Positions 24,653-33,706 of a DNA stretch of 35,841 nt are shown piece by piece. Both the position numbers and the translations under genes were made by a program. How positions within the stretch are numbered: the first letter of the stretch is position 1; each line of letters starts with the position of its first letter. The stretch comes from Planctomycetota bacterium. GTDB taxonomy: Bacteria; Planctomycetota; UBA1135; GCA-002686595. The stretch spans positions 1 to 35,841 of the forward strand of contig JAPLOF010000006.1 in assembly GCA_026692665.1 (NCBI GenBank), written 5' to 3'. The notes beneath the pieces were generated by a model, which did no database searches, had not been told where the DNA came from, and was given only the letters and a program-made list of their open reading frames with translations.

Positions 24653-27600
24653 GGCATCCGCAGGACGAAGCGCACGCCCATGTTCACGCGGTCGTAGGTG
24701 TCTCGCTCGCCGCGCAGGTACACGGTGCGCCCAGCCCCGCGCGCGGGCCCGGCCAGGCGGAAGCGCACCTCGATCGTGTCCGAGCCCGACTGCGTCACGT
24801 CCGCCCCGGTCGCCATCTCGAGGCGGTCGGCGAAGCTCTCGCCCGCGTCGCCGAACCACTCGTACGCCAGATCGCGTGCGACGTAGGACGCCAGTTCGCC
24901 CACGACCCGGTCCTGGTCGATCCCGAGGCCTCGCGCTCCGGGAACGCGGCCGGCCAGGAGGAGCAGCGCCAGATCCTCCTGCGTCGCGGGAGGGATCGAG
25001 GTCAGCTCGACCACGGGCTCGTCGGTCGTCCCGGTGACGCGCGCCCGGACGTCGTAGCCGCTGACGCGCCCCTCGGCGGTCACGTCGAGACGCGCGCGGC
25101 CGGGATCGTTGGGATCGAAGTCGACACGGCCGCTCGAGAGTTCGAGCTTCGAAGCCGGCAGCGCGATCCTCCCGCCCTGGACTTCCAGCGAGCCTGCGAG
25201 CAGCGGGTTCGCGCCGGTGCCCCGGATGGTGAAGCGTGTCAGGACCTCGGCGCGCAAGAGCGGAGTGCGCACGCGCACCGGGGTGTCGGAGCGCACGTCG
25301 AGCTCGATCCGCATCGCCGAGAGCGGAGCCTCGGTGAACGACGGCAGCTCGAGGCCGGCTCCTCCCGTCGTGCCGCCAGGCTTGGCCTCGAACATGGACC
25401 GCAGCCGCTCGAGGTCGAGGCGCTGCTCGAAGCGCGCGTCGCGCAGCGCGGCCGTGCCCCGGAGGGAGAGCGCGCTCCACGGCCCGGTGACGCGCACGTC
25501 GAGATCCGATCGCAGCGACGCCGCCGCGCTGCGCAGAAGGGGGATGCTCGACCCCCGCAAGGCCAGATCGAGTACGGGTTCGGGCCCGTCGAGCGAGACG
25601 AGACCGGCACCCTCCACGGCGCCGCCCCCGTAGGCGCCGTGAGCGCGCTCGATCGAGATGCGCTCCGGGCCGAGGAGGACGTCGATCTCGACGTCCGAGA
25701 TCGCGGGCAGCTGCGCCGACAACTTCACGCCGCCGTCGCGCAGCTGCACACGGCCCTCGAGTTTCGGCGCGGTGATCGTGCCACGCAGGGCCAGGTCGGC
25801 GGTGAGCTCGCCCGCCGTGCGGCGCAGCACCTCGAAGGCATCGGCCAACGGCGCGAGGTCGGGCGCCGCGGCGTGCAGACGGAGATCCAGGTCGGCCTCG
25901 CGGAGGTCGCCCAAGTCGCCGCGCGAGATCCGCGCCAGGTTCGGAGACCAACCGATCCGTCCGGACGCCTCGACGCGGGCGTCGCGGGTGAGCTGGAGGG
26001 AAGCGCGCTCGAGTTCGACGGCGTCCCCGACCCGTGCCTCGGCGGCGAGTTCCGCCCCCAGGACACGCGCGCGGCCAGCCGCGTCGATCAGGTCCAGGCG
26101 GTGAGCGTCCAGCGCCAGCGTGCCGCGCGGCGCGCGCAACGAGCCTTCGAGCTCGACGCGCACCTGCGCGTTCCCCGACGCCGTGAAACCTCCCGGAAGC
26201 GCCACGTCGCGCAGGTCCTGGAGTTCGACACCCAACGCGACGTCGAGATGGCCGTCCAGCGCGTCCGTGCCGACTCCGTGAAGCCCCAGTGTCGCACGGC
26301 CGTCGAGCCGCAGGCACGCGGGCACGGCGATCCCGAACGCGCGCAGGATGCGGCCCACGTGCGCGTCATCGACCGCCACGTCGGCGCACAGAGTGCCGGC
26401 AGCGACATCCGCGTCCAGGGCCGCGATCCTCACGGCGCCCTCGCCGCCGCCGAGCACCAGCTCGTCCACGCGGACGGAATCGCGCGCGATCGTGACGCGC
26501 GCCGGCCGCGCCAGGCGTGCCGCTCCCTCGCGGGCCAGCACGTCGAGTCGTGCGAGCTCGACGTCGAACCGCCCGTCGCCCGCGTGCTGGACTCGCCCAC
26601 CGGCCGTGATCCTCCCGGCGAGCGGCAGCTCCACCGACAGATCTTCGACGAGGATCGCCCCCGCCTCGCCGCGCGCGCGCAGGCGCGCCCAGGCGAATTC
26701 GCCGGCGCCCAGAGCGAAGTCCTCGATCTCCGCGTCGAGGGTTCCCTCGGGCGCGAGCAGCGGCCCTTCGAGCCGCGCGTGGAGCCGACCGCGACCGCCG
26801 GGAAAGCGGTCGCTCGCGGACAGGGCGCGGCCCAGGTCGCTCAGGTCGGGGACTTCGGCATCGACCTCCAGGCCGACGAACTTGCGACCCGCGAGATCCA
26901 CGCCGCCGCTCGCGGTGATGGCCGTCCGGCCGGCCTGGACGGCCACGCGCTCGACGTCGAGGCGTCCGTCCTCGAACGCGGCCCGCGCCAGGAGCTCGTC
27001 GATGCGGATCCCGCGGATCGCGGCATTCCGCGCGCGCAGGTCGAAGCGCGCCGAGACGCCTTTCGGGCCCGAGCGCAGTCGAACCGCGGCCGAAACGGCA
27101 CCCTGGAGTCCGAGCGCCGTGGCGATCTCCGCGGGCAAGAGGAGCCGCGCCAGATCCGCGCTCTCCGAGGAGCGGACCGCGAGCTCGATCTCCGTCGATG
27201 GATCCAGGAGCAGGAAACCCGCACCGCCGCCGAGCGGGAGGCGCGTGGATCCGAGCTCGATCCAGCTCGCGCCGATCTCGGCGCGGCCCTGCTCGACGTG
27301 GAGCGAGGCGTCGGCGAGCACAGCCCGCAAGCGCACGCGCTGGGGCGGGGCGTCCGCCGGGATGCGCCACGCGTCGCCCAGCAGCGGCTGCACGTCGCCC
27401 AAGTCCGCGTCGAGCCCGATGGTGGCGCGCTCGAGGAACTCGCAGGCCAGATCCGCGTCGCGAGGGACGCGCACGAGCTCTGCGCTGGCGGCATTGGCGC
27501 CGGCGAGCAGCAGCACGTCGCGCGCCTCGTAGTTCAGACTGGTCGCCAGGAAACGGCCGGCGATGGAATCCGCGTCGCGGCCGGCGATGCGCGGCGCCAC

Positions 27601-28596
27601 GGCCTGGACGTCCACGTCGGCCGTCCAGCCACCCGGATCGGTCCGCGGCACGACGCACGATCCGCGCGCGGTCCACGTGCCCCCATAGTCCTCGCCGTCG
27701 ACACCCAGGACGCGCAGCACCCAGGCGAGATCCACGCGCTCCAGTGAGCCCCGTACACGGATCGCCTGCGCGTCGTAGCGCGCTTCCAGCGCGGCCGAGC
27801 CGATCCGGGTCGCGAGGTCCAGGCGCGCCTCGAAACCACCGCTCTCGGCGGGCGTGAAGCTCGCGCTGCGCACGTCGGCGACGCCTTCCCAGCGCGCGGA
27901 ATCGATCGCGATCCCGCCGTCGCGCGCGCCCGCGCGCAACGACAAGGCGCCCGCGACCGCGCGCCGGCCGTCCGAGAGCTCCAGCGAGTCGGCCGCGATC
28001 GCGACCACGCCGCCGCCGGGCCGCGCGCCCAGGGCCACCGAAGCTCCGCGCAGGCGCGCGCTTCCCGGGCGGGCGTCGAAGTCCGCGTCCAGGGACCCGA
28101 TGTCGACCGCGGGCCAGGACGCGGGCAGCTCGAAGGAAACCGCCCCGCGACTGTCCGGCGCGTCCCGAGAGACGCGGGTGTCGACGACCAGGTTCACGGA
28201 ACGTGCGCGCAGCGCCTGGACGACGACGTGGTCGCTCCACAGCCCGCGGACGTCCACGTCGATCTCGAGGTCGTCGATGCGCGCCGAGCGCAGCGCTTCG
28301 TCCTCGCGCTGGGCCGTGACGACGACGTGCGCGGCCCGTACCCGCGACAGCACGTCCATCTCGAGTCCCTCGAAGCGGACATCGAGGCCGGCGCGCGTGC
28401 GAGCCACGGAGGTCGCGACGCGTTCGAGGAGGCCGGCGCGCAGGAACCACGTCGCGGACAGGAGCGCCACGACGAGCATCAACGCGATCCAGCGCCACCG
28501 ACGGCGGCGCGCCTGGACCGGCGGGGACTTGGGGCTCGGAGCCGGAGGCATGGTGCGTGCCGCTCTGCGCAGGAAGCGCGCGCGGGCCGACAGCAT
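24649..28596 (-). CDS. tamB: TamB-like translocation/assembly protein (DUF490 C-terminus)
   Basis: This 1315-residue protein has one N-terminal transmembrane segment (about 36-54) after a basic tail, followed by a very long beta-strand-rich body of hydrophobic/Asp-Leu repeats typical of AsmA/TamB proteins that bridge the envelope. The last ~330 residues match the TamB C-terminal (DUF490) region, with GGRIALPASKLELSSGRVDF at about 1138-1157 and LALLLLAGRVPGARG at about 1213-1227. In E. coli TamB works with TamA; bridge-like lipid transport has been proposed for this family. The stop overlaps the TamA start by 4 bases. Start is uncertain: ATG 28551 (15 residues shorter) is equally possible; neither has a ribosome binding site. 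Confidence 0.9.
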   Translation of the reverse strand: MLSARARFLRRAARTMPPAPSPKSPPVQARRRRWRWIALMLVVALLSATWFLRAGLLERVATSVARTRAGLDVRFEGLEMDVLSRVRAAHVVVTAQREDEALRSARIDDLEIDVDVRGLWSDHVVVQALRARSVNLVVDTRVSRDAPDSRGAVSFELPASWPAVDIGSLDADFDARPGSARLRGASVALGARPGGGVVAIAADSLELSDGRRAVAGALSLRAGARDGGIAIDSARWEGVADVRSASFTPAESGGFEARLDLATRIGSAALEARYDAQAIRVRGSLERVDLAWVLRVLGVDGEDYGGTWTARGSCVVPRTDPGGWTADVDVQAVAPRIAGRDADSIAGRFLATSLNYEARDVLLLAGANAASAELVRVPRDADLACEFLERATIGLDADLGDVQPLLGDAWRIPADAPPQRVRLRAVLADASLHVEQGRAEIGASWIELGSTRLPLGGGAGFLLLDPSTEIELAVRSSESADLARLLLPAEIATALGLQGAVSAAVRLRSGPKGVSARFDLRARNAAIRGIRIDELLARAAFEDGRLDVERVAVQAGRTAITASGGVDLAGRKFVGLEVDAEVPDLSDLGRALSASDRFPGGRGRLHARLEGPLLAPEGTLDAEIEDFALGAGEFAWARLRARGEAGAILVEDLSVELPLAGRITAGGRVQHAGDGRFDVELARLDVLAREGAARLARPARVTIARDSVRVDELVLGGGEGAVRIAALDADVAAGTLCADVAVDDAHVGRILRAFGIAVPACLRLDGRATLGLHGVGTDALDGHLDVALGVELQDLRDVALPGGFTASGNAQVRVELEGSLRAPRGTLALDAHRLDLIDAAGRARVLGAELAAEARVGDAVELERASLQLTRDARVEASGRIGWSPNLARISRGDLGDLREADLDLRLHAAAPDLAPLADAFEVLRRTAGELTADLALRGTITAPKLEGRVQLRDGGVKLSAQLPAISDVEIDVLLGPERISIERAHGAYGGGAVEGAGLVSLDGPEPVLDLALRGSSIPLLRSAAASLRSDLDVRVTGPWSALSLRGTAALRDARFEQRLDLERLRSMFEAKPGGTTGGAGLELPSFTEAPLSAMRIELDVRSDTPVRVRTPLLRAEVLTRFTIRGTGANPLLAGSLEVQGGRIALPASKLELSSGRVDFDPNDPGRARLDVTAEGRVSGYDVRARVTGTTDEPVVELTSIPPATQEDLALLLLAGRVPGARGLGIDQDRVVGELASYVARDLAYEWFGDAGESFADRLEMATGADVTQSGSDTIEVRFRLAGPARGAGRTVYLRGERDTYDRVNMGVRFVLRMP

Positions 28597-28635
28597 AGGA
28601 CCGTGCGCCGCCGCGCGCGTCCTCCGAACCGTCTC

Positions 28636-29640
28636 TCAGCGCGTGAACTCGCGCAGTACGACCGTGGCGTAGCTGCCCTTGGGCAGGCGGAAACGCAGCC
28701 ACAAACCGTCCTCCGCGGCCTCGGCCGTGAACTCCGCGAGCGCCACGCGGGCCGCACGACGGGATCCGAGGAGCCGCGAGCACTCCAGCTCCTCCCACGT
28801 GATGCCGCTCGCCGCGAGCAGCCGGTCCTCGTGCTCCGCGGGCTCGAGCCGCGCGCGCCGCATGTCGGAGCCGAACAGCGGCCCGCTGGGGGTGATCTCG
28901 CGCCGTTCGGCGCGCGCCGTCTCCGCTGCGGCGTCCTCCACGTCGAACAGGGCGCCGTTGTCGAGCCGCTTGGCGACGTCCCCGGCGAGCAGGACCGCGG
29001 ACGTGCCGGCCGCGATCCGGTCGACGAGCCATTGGTTGTAGAGGTCCGCCTGCCACGCGGTGCGGTGCAGGTTCGAGAGCCAGTCGCGCCGATCGTCGCG
29101 CAGGCGCTCACGTCCTTTCTCGACGTTCCGTCCGTCGTCGCCCAGTCGCTGTTCGCCGTAGAAGTTCGGAACGCCGAACGCTTCGAGCCGCGCGCCGATC
29201 GCGCGCGCGGCGTCCAGCGTGGAGGCGTCCACGTCGCGCACGAGCACCGCGAAACGGTTGCCGAGGAGGTGGCCGCGCCGCAGCTTGTTCCCGTGGCGTC
29301 GCGCCCACACGACCTCGCCCGGGAGCTCGGCCGACACCTGGCGCACGACCTCGTCCACGTCGGCCTTGGGCAGCGGGAGCGAGAACGTCTGCTCCGCCAC
29401 CGCGACCTTGTCCTTCAGGCCCGCGATCCCCACGTCGAAGGGGCGCAGGCCGAAGGTGCGGGCCAGCTTGTGCGCGAGGTCCTGCGTGGTCACGCCCGAT
29501 CGGCGGTGGCGCACGTAGATGTGCTCGCCGCTCCCGGACGGTTCGTAGAGGGCGACCTCCTCGACGACGAAGTCCGCGGGGCCCTCCTTGATGCGACCCC
29601 CGATCCCAGGCAGGTCGGCGCTGGCGAGCGGCAGGCTCAC
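28636..29640 (-). CDS. truD: tRNA pseudouridine(13) synthase TruD
   Basis: This 334-residue protein carries the TruD signature GLKDKVAVAEQ (74-84) with catalytic Asp77, the N-terminal substrate strand FVVEEV (24-29), GEHIYV (38-43) and GVPNFYGEQRLG (around 160-171). TruD changes uridine 13 of tRNA-Glu to pseudouridine in the cytosol. E. coli TruD is slightly longer (349). GTG at 29640 was chosen over the further upstream GTG at 29664 because GGAGG at 29646-29650 is 5 bases away and the codon overlaps the stop of the upstream hydrolase (GTGA). It sits between a hydrolase and the TamAB genes, with no obvious functional link. Confidence 0.93.
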   Translation of the reverse strand: MSLPLASADLPGIGGRIKEGPADFVVEEVALYEPSGSGEHIYVRHRRSGVTTQDLAHKLARTFGLRPFDVGIAGLKDKVAVAEQTFSLPLPKADVDEVVRQVSAELPGEVVWARRHGNKLRRGHLLGNRFAVLVRDVDASTLDAARAIGARLEAFGVPNFYGEQRLGDDGRNVEKGRERLRDDRRDWLSNLHRTAWQADLYNQWLVDRIAAGTSAVLLAGDVAKRLDNGALFDVEDAAAETARAERREITPSGPLFGSDMRRARLEPAEHEDRLLAASGITWEELECSRLLGSRRAARVALAEFTAEAAEDGLWLRFRLPKGSYATVVLREFTR

Positions 29641-31088
29641 GGCTTCCTCCGCGCCAGGCACCACGCGATCGCGTCGGGCAGGACGTCGCCGACGAACAGC
29701 GTGTGCCCGCGACCGGCGAGAATGCGCATCTCGACCTCGGCACCCTCCGCCGCGACGGACTCTCCGGCGCGTCGAAGGCCGGCGGCGTTCGCCAGCGGGT
29801 CGAGCTCGCCGCCCACGAGGTAGAGCGGGGGCGATTTCGCGTCCCCGCCCAGTCGGGGCGCGCCGGCAAGGAGCGCGGTCGACGCGATGCGGTCCGCCCG
29901 CGCGAGGCGCAGCGCGCCGGCCGCGCCGGCGCCCATCGAGTGCCCGACGACGTGGATGCGCTTCGGATCGATCGGATACGTGTAGACCATCGCCCGCACG
30001 ATGGCATCGAACGCCTCGGGGGAGAGGCCGCCGAAGCCGACTCGCGGACAGACGGCGACGAAGCCGTGCTCGCGCGCCAGGTCGCGCAGCCGTCCGATGC
30101 CGTACGCGGTGAGGAACATGTTCTCGTCACCGCCCGCGCCGTGGAGCGCGACGACGAGCGGCACGCGCGTCTCGCCACAGGCCGCTTCGGGCGCGAAGAC
30201 GCGCACCGGGAGGTCCACGCCGTCGCCCGTGCGCACGACGCGCCACAGCTCCCCAGGCCGTCGTCGGTAGGGGTCGCGGCCCAGTTCGAGCTCGGCGACC
30301 TCGAGCTCGACGTCGGCAGCATGCGCCGCGAGATCGAGCAGGAAACGCGCCGAGTCCTTCGTGGACGGGCTGGGATCCAGCAGGGCGGCGCGCGCGCGGC
30401 ACGCCGCGAGCGCCTGCTCCAACGGAGGCCCGTCCGCGTCGATCCGCGCGAGCCGCGACTCGACGTCGCGGCGCAGGACCTCGAGCGGCTTCCCGACGAG
30501 CGCGACGCTGCCGACGCGCCGCGGTCGAGCGCCGGCGACCTCGAGCTCGAGCTCGAGGTCGATGCGCGCCGCGGGGAAGTCGCCGCCGCCAGGTATTGCG
30601 AGCACGAGCGGACCCTCGACCGTCGTCGCGTGGGGGACCGGGAGTTCACGCGCGGCGAGCGTGCGCCGCCCGGTGCTGGTCGGCATCACGACGCGTACGG
30701 TCACCTTCCGGTCGCCCAGAGCGTCCGCCGCGACGGCGCGGAGTGGGCGCAGCCGCAGGGAGAGGTTGCCCCCCGTGCTCGACACGATCTGCCTCGGCTC
30801 GAAGTCGAGAGCGAGGGCGTCGGCCAGGCGTTCGGCCACGCTCTCCGCGCGGTTCGGGTCGAGGCGCGCCGAAAGGTCGTCGATCTGCGACAGCGCCCGC
30901 GCGCCGTCGCCCGTGAAGAAGGCGAGCGTCGCGCCGTCGAACCCGCGCTCGATCTCGACACGCAGCGCCTCGGCCGGAGGACGATCGCGCAGGGCGTGTT
31001 CGAAACGCAGATAGGAAACGGCGAGATCCGCGCGGGTCGGCGCCTCTCCGCGGAGGGCCCAGAGGGCGAGCAGGAGACTGGCGGACAT
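29637..31088 (-). CDS. Alpha/beta-hydrolase (esterase/feruloyl-esterase-like)
   Basis: This 483-residue protein has a short hydrophobic N-terminus (MSASLLLALWAL) that may be a signal peptide, a ~280-residue N-terminal region of unknown function rich in helices and strands, and a C-terminal alpha/beta-hydrolase domain. The domain shows HGAGG (316-320, oxyanion hole), nucleophile Ser384 in GHSMG, Asp430 in GELDP and His462 in GRGHT, a complete catalytic triad. This resembles PHB-depolymerase/feruloyl-esterase-type hydrolases; the ester substrate is unknown. Its stop overlaps the truD start. The upstream neighbour ends 10 bases away, and a TAGTCT hexamer overlaps that neighbour's stop. Confidence 0.88.
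   Translation of the reverse strand: MSASLLLALWALRGEAPTRADLAVSYLRFEHALRDRPPAEALRVEIERGFDGATLAFFTGDGARALSQIDDLSARLDPNRAESVAERLADALALDFEPRQIVSSTGGNLSLRLRPLRAVAADALGDRKVTVRVVMPTSTGRRTLAARELPVPHATTVEGPLVLAIPGGGDFPAARIDLELELEVAGARPRRVGSVALVGKPLEVLRRDVESRLARIDADGPPLEQALAACRARAALLDPSPSTKDSARFLLDLAAHAADVELEVAELELGRDPYRRRPGELWRVVRTGDGVDLPVRVFAPEAACGETRVPLVVALHGAGGDENMFLTAYGIGRLRDLAREHGFVAVCPRVGFGGLSPEAFDAIVRAMVYTYPIDPKRIHVVGHSMGAGAAGALRLARADRIASTALLAGAPRLGGDAKSPPLYLVGGELDPLANAAGLRRAGESVAAEGAEVEMRILAGRGHTLFVGDVLPDAIAWCLARRKP
29646..29650 (-). promoter_or_regulatory. Ribosome binding site (GGAGG) deciding the truD start
   Basis: Reverse-strand GGAGG is 5 bases before the GTG at 29640 and lies within the end of the upstream hydrolase gene. 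Confidence 0.8.
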
Positions 31089-31095
31089 CCCCGAG

Positions 31096-31101
31096 AGACT
31101 A
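31096..31101 (-). promoter_or_regulatory. Candidate leaderless-type -10 element (TAGTCT)
   Basis: On the minus strand TAGTCT starts with the TAG stop of the SRPBCC gene and ends 7 bases before the ATG at 31088. The same hexamer and spacing class occurs at 19327. A promoter here would let the hydrolase, truD and tamBA be transcribed separately from the upstream genes. Confidence 0.35.
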
Positions 31102-31830
31102 CAGCGCGGCGGCCTCGAACCGTCGCAGACTCTGGTGCAGTCTCGTCAGGGAAGCGTCGTCCAGGTGGAGCAGGGGCACGATCTCGCGGCGACCTTCGCC
31201 TTCGATCTCGGCGCGGTCGGGGTGGACGCAGACCCGGGTGGCGGACGGATCGTGCGCGGAGTGGCCCGTCGCGGCGCTCGCCGGCCAACCCAGCGCGGAC
31301 AGGAACGCCCACACGGAGGTGACACGGCCGGCGTCGCAGTCCTGGCGGTCGATCCGTAGACGGCGTCCGCCGGCCGGCTCGCGCGCGGCGAGTTCGACAT
31401 CGTGACGCGTGACGCGGTGGCGGTGCGCGAACATGGCGAGGAGCTTCCGGCGGATCGCCCAACCCGCGACGAGCTCGCCGAACCTCCCGAGCGGCAGCTC
31501 GTACTCGACCGCGTCCTCGAGCACGGATCCCGCGGCCCCGTCGTCGAGGAACGTGTGCGTGTGCTCCCAGCGACGGAACGGACCGCGCTCCTGCACGTCG
31601 CGGAACCGGTGTCCCTCGTGGTGCATGTCGTGCACGGCGACCCAGCGCAAACCGACGGGGCCGATCGCGAGCACCTTGCGCGCGCCGTCCCCGATGCCCC
31701 CCGAATCCTCGACGAGGCGCACGCGCGGACCCGGCGGCGTGAGCCGCTCGAAAGCGCCGGGCCGAGCGTGCCACGCATACAACGCCGGTCGCGGCGCGGC
31801 GACGGACACGCGCGCGACGAAGCTGGTCAT
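31099..31830 (-). CDS. SRPBCC (START-like) ligand-binding protein
   Basis: This 243-residue protein has an N-terminal SRPBCC-type fold (about 1-150): FVARVSVAAPRPALYAWHA, then WVAVHDMHHEGHRFRDVQ (63-80), WEHTHTF (88-94) and VEYELPLG (108-115), the helix-grip pattern that binds hydrophobic ligands. The last ~90 residues are a separate region of no recognised family. Such proteins are often found fused or next to short SDR proteins; here the SDR is the upstream neighbour and the two overlap by 4 bases (ATGA). A shared lipid or polyketide-like ligand is possible but not shown. Confidence 0.78.
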   Translation of the reverse strand: MTSFVARVSVAAPRPALYAWHARPGAFERLTPPGPRVRLVEDSGGIGDGARKVLAIGPVGLRWVAVHDMHHEGHRFRDVQERGPFRRWEHTHTFLDDGAAGSVLEDAVEYELPLGRFGELVAGWAIRRKLLAMFAHRHRVTRHDVELAAREPAGGRRLRIDRQDCDAGRVTSVWAFLSALGWPASAATGHSAHDPSATRVCVHPDRAEIEGEGRREIVPLLHLDDASLTRLHQSLRRFEAAAL

Positions 31831-32567
31831 CCGCGCACGCGCAGCGCCGCGAGGCCGCCGTCGACGCCGAACACCGATCCCGTGATCCAACTGTTGCGCG
31901 GGTCGAGCAGGAACGCCGCCATCCGAGCGACGTCCTCGGCCTCGCCGATGCGCCCGAGAGGGTGCATCGCCGTCGAGGCCGCGAGCGCCGCCGCGCTGCC
32001 CGTGATCCGGGCGGACATCGCCGTGCGCACGAGGCCCGGTGCGAGCGCGTTCACGCGGATGCGCTTCGCCGCGTACGTGGCCGCAGTCGACCGAGCGAGG
32101 CCGACGACCGCCGCCTTGGCGGCGCCGATCGCCTCGTGGTTGGCGAGGCCGGCTTCGCTGGCCGCCGAAGCGAAGAGCACGATCGAACCGCCGCGCTCCT
32201 GCATCACGCGCACCGCGGCGCGCGTGGCGTAGAAGGCCGGGATCAGGTTCTGGTCGATCGTCCGCCGGAACTCGTCGTCCGTCGTGAGGTGGAGCGGCTT
32301 CAGGAGGATCGAGCCGACGCACACCGCCAGGCCGTCGACGCGGCCGTGCCGCGCGATCGCGCGGGTGAACAGCGCATCGACCTGCGTGGAGTCCAGCGCG
32401 TCGGTCGGCACCGCCTCACCGCCGACCTCCGCGGCGATCGACTCGAGACGCGCTGGGTCGCGTGCGGCGAGCACGAGTTCTGCGCCGGAACCACGGAGTT
32501 CCTTCGCCAGCGCGGAACCGATCCCGCCGCTCGCGCCGAGGATCACGTGGACGGGGGCATTGCTCAT
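31827..32567 (-). CDS. Short-chain dehydrogenase (SDR) lacking the catalytic tyrosine
   Basis: This 246-residue classical SDR has the cofactor loop GASGGIG (11-17), an NLIPAF segment with Asn107, the serine strand SIVLFASAAS (128-137) and a C-terminal GSVFGVDGG (230-238) typical of the family. The active site usually reads Tyr-x-x-x-Lys; here it reads Ile147-Gly-Ala-Ala-Lys151 inside NHEAIGAAKAAV. The lysine is kept but the proton-donating tyrosine is gone. I recall a branch of SDR proteins sharing the NHEAI form, so this is probably a family trait and not a local mutation. It may bind NAD(P) without ordinary dehydrogenase chemistry. The next gene is coupled by ATGA overlap. Confidence 0.88.
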   Translation of the reverse strand: MSNAPVHVILGASGGIGSALAKELRGSGAELVLAARDPARLESIAAEVGGEAVPTDALDSTQVDALFTRAIARHGRVDGLAVCVGSILLKPLHLTTDDEFRRTIDQNLIPAFYATRAAVRVMQERGGSIVLFASAASEAGLANHEAIGAAKAAVVGLARSTAATYAAKRIRVNALAPGLVRTAMSARITGSAAALAASTAMHPLGRIGEAEDVARMAAFLLDPRNSWITGSVFGVDGGLAALRVRG

Positions 32568-32618
32568 GGAGGCGGGTTCGCGGGAAGGAGCGGCGCGGAT
32601 GCGCGCGCGAGAAGGAGT

Positions 32619-33704
32619 TCAGAAGCGTGTCGCGAGCGAAACAGCGTATCCCGAGAGCTCCAGGTAGCCCGCTGCCCCAATGGAACCCGTCACGCGCGCC
32701 GGCCCCTCCCAGTACACCGTCCCCGTCGAAGCCCGACCGTCGATCTCGCAGGCCTCGACGCGCGCGGCCAGTTCGCCGTCGATGCCCGCGGACGGTACGG
32801 CGATGCGCCAGCGCAGCGGGTAGCGCGCGCCCGTGGCGGGGCTGGTCCACGTCGAGAGGGGAGCGAACTCGAAGTCGGCGAGTGCGAGACTCCGCGACGT
32901 GCCATCGCGTTCGACCAGCGTTCCGGCCGAGAACGTCGTGGGCGAACCGTCCGCGCGGCGCAGGCGGTACAGCATCAGCTCCCGGCCGTCTTCGAAACGC
33001 AGGCCGGTCCAGTCCCAACCGACGACGCCCGCGCCCAACTGACTCGTGCCCCACTCGTGGTCGAACCACGCCGAACCGAGGACTGCAACGTCACGTCCGT
33101 CCTTGTGCAGTGTCCCGCGCAGTGCGAGACGGGTAAGGCTGGCATAGGCCGACGCGTTGCCGCGCTCCGGCCCCTTCTGCGAGACGCCCGTCGCTCCATG
33201 CATCACGACCGGCTTCTCGGGCGTCAGGGTGAGCTCGAGCGCGAACCCGGCCTCGGGGGCGCCGGCCGAGACGACGAGGTTCCCGTCGCCGGTGCGCCGG
33301 ATCGTCACGTCCTCGACGCCGACGTCGAGGTCCGACTCCGAGGCCCACGCGAGCCCGGCCCCCATGCGGCGCAGGCGCTCGACGTGGCGGGAGGATCCCG
33401 CGGCCACGTCGGTGAATACGACGTGCGCCGCCAGGGCGTGACGCGCGCGCAGCGGCGCATCGCCGGGTTGCGCCGCCTGCGGGTCGAGTCCCTGCCGGAA
33501 GATCGTGACCTGGAAGCCGTGGCTCGCGCCGGCCGCATCCTGGAACTCTCCGGTCAGGTACCACCACTCGGTCTGCACCTCGAGGTGCGCCCCGTGATCG
33601 CGCGGCCAGGTCACGGCGAGCGGCGGCTCGATCCTTCGCCAGCCGTCGGAAGCGGAGCCCGCGATCGCGAGCGCGGAAAGTGTCCAGGCCGCCAGGATCC
33701 CCAT
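32619..33704 (-). CDS. AttH/CrtC-like lipocalin, secreted
   Basis: This 361-residue protein has an N-terminal signal-like segment (about 1-18), TEWWYLTG (45-52), GFQVTIFRQ (63-71) and SAWFDHEWGTSQL (211-223), the conserved motifs of the CrtC/AttH lipocalin-like family (sometimes called predicted secreted hydrolases). No enzyme activity is proven for most members. ATG 33704 is chosen over ATG 33710 because GGAGG at 33712-33716 is 7 bases from the first and only 1 base from the second. The upstream neighbour is an FtsX/MacB-type ABC permease, the same pairing as in AttEFGH operons, so it likely acts with that transporter in the envelope. Confidence 0.88.
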   Translation of the reverse strand: MGILAAWTLSALAIAGSASDGWRRIEPPLAVTWPRDHGAHLEVQTEWWYLTGEFQDAAGASHGFQVTIFRQGLDPQAAQPGDAPLRARHALAAHVVFTDVAAGSSRHVERLRRMGAGLAWASESDLDVGVEDVTIRRTGDGNLVVSAGAPEAGFALELTLTPEKPVVMHGATGVSQKGPERGNASAYASLTRLALRGTLHKDGRDVAVLGSAWFDHEWGTSQLGAGVVGWDWTGLRFEDGRELMLYRLRRADGSPTTFSAGTLVERDGTSRSLALADFEFAPLSTWTSPATGARYPLRWRIAVPSAGIDGELAARVEACEIDGRASTGTVYWEGPARVTGSIGAAGYLELSGYAVSLATRF

Positions 33705-33706
33705 CG

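Noticed and set aside
29641..29664. Longer TruD start at GTG 29664
   Set aside because: The ribosome binding site GGAGG at 29646-29650 would lie inside the coding region, and GTG 29640 has ideal spacing and the GTGA overlap.
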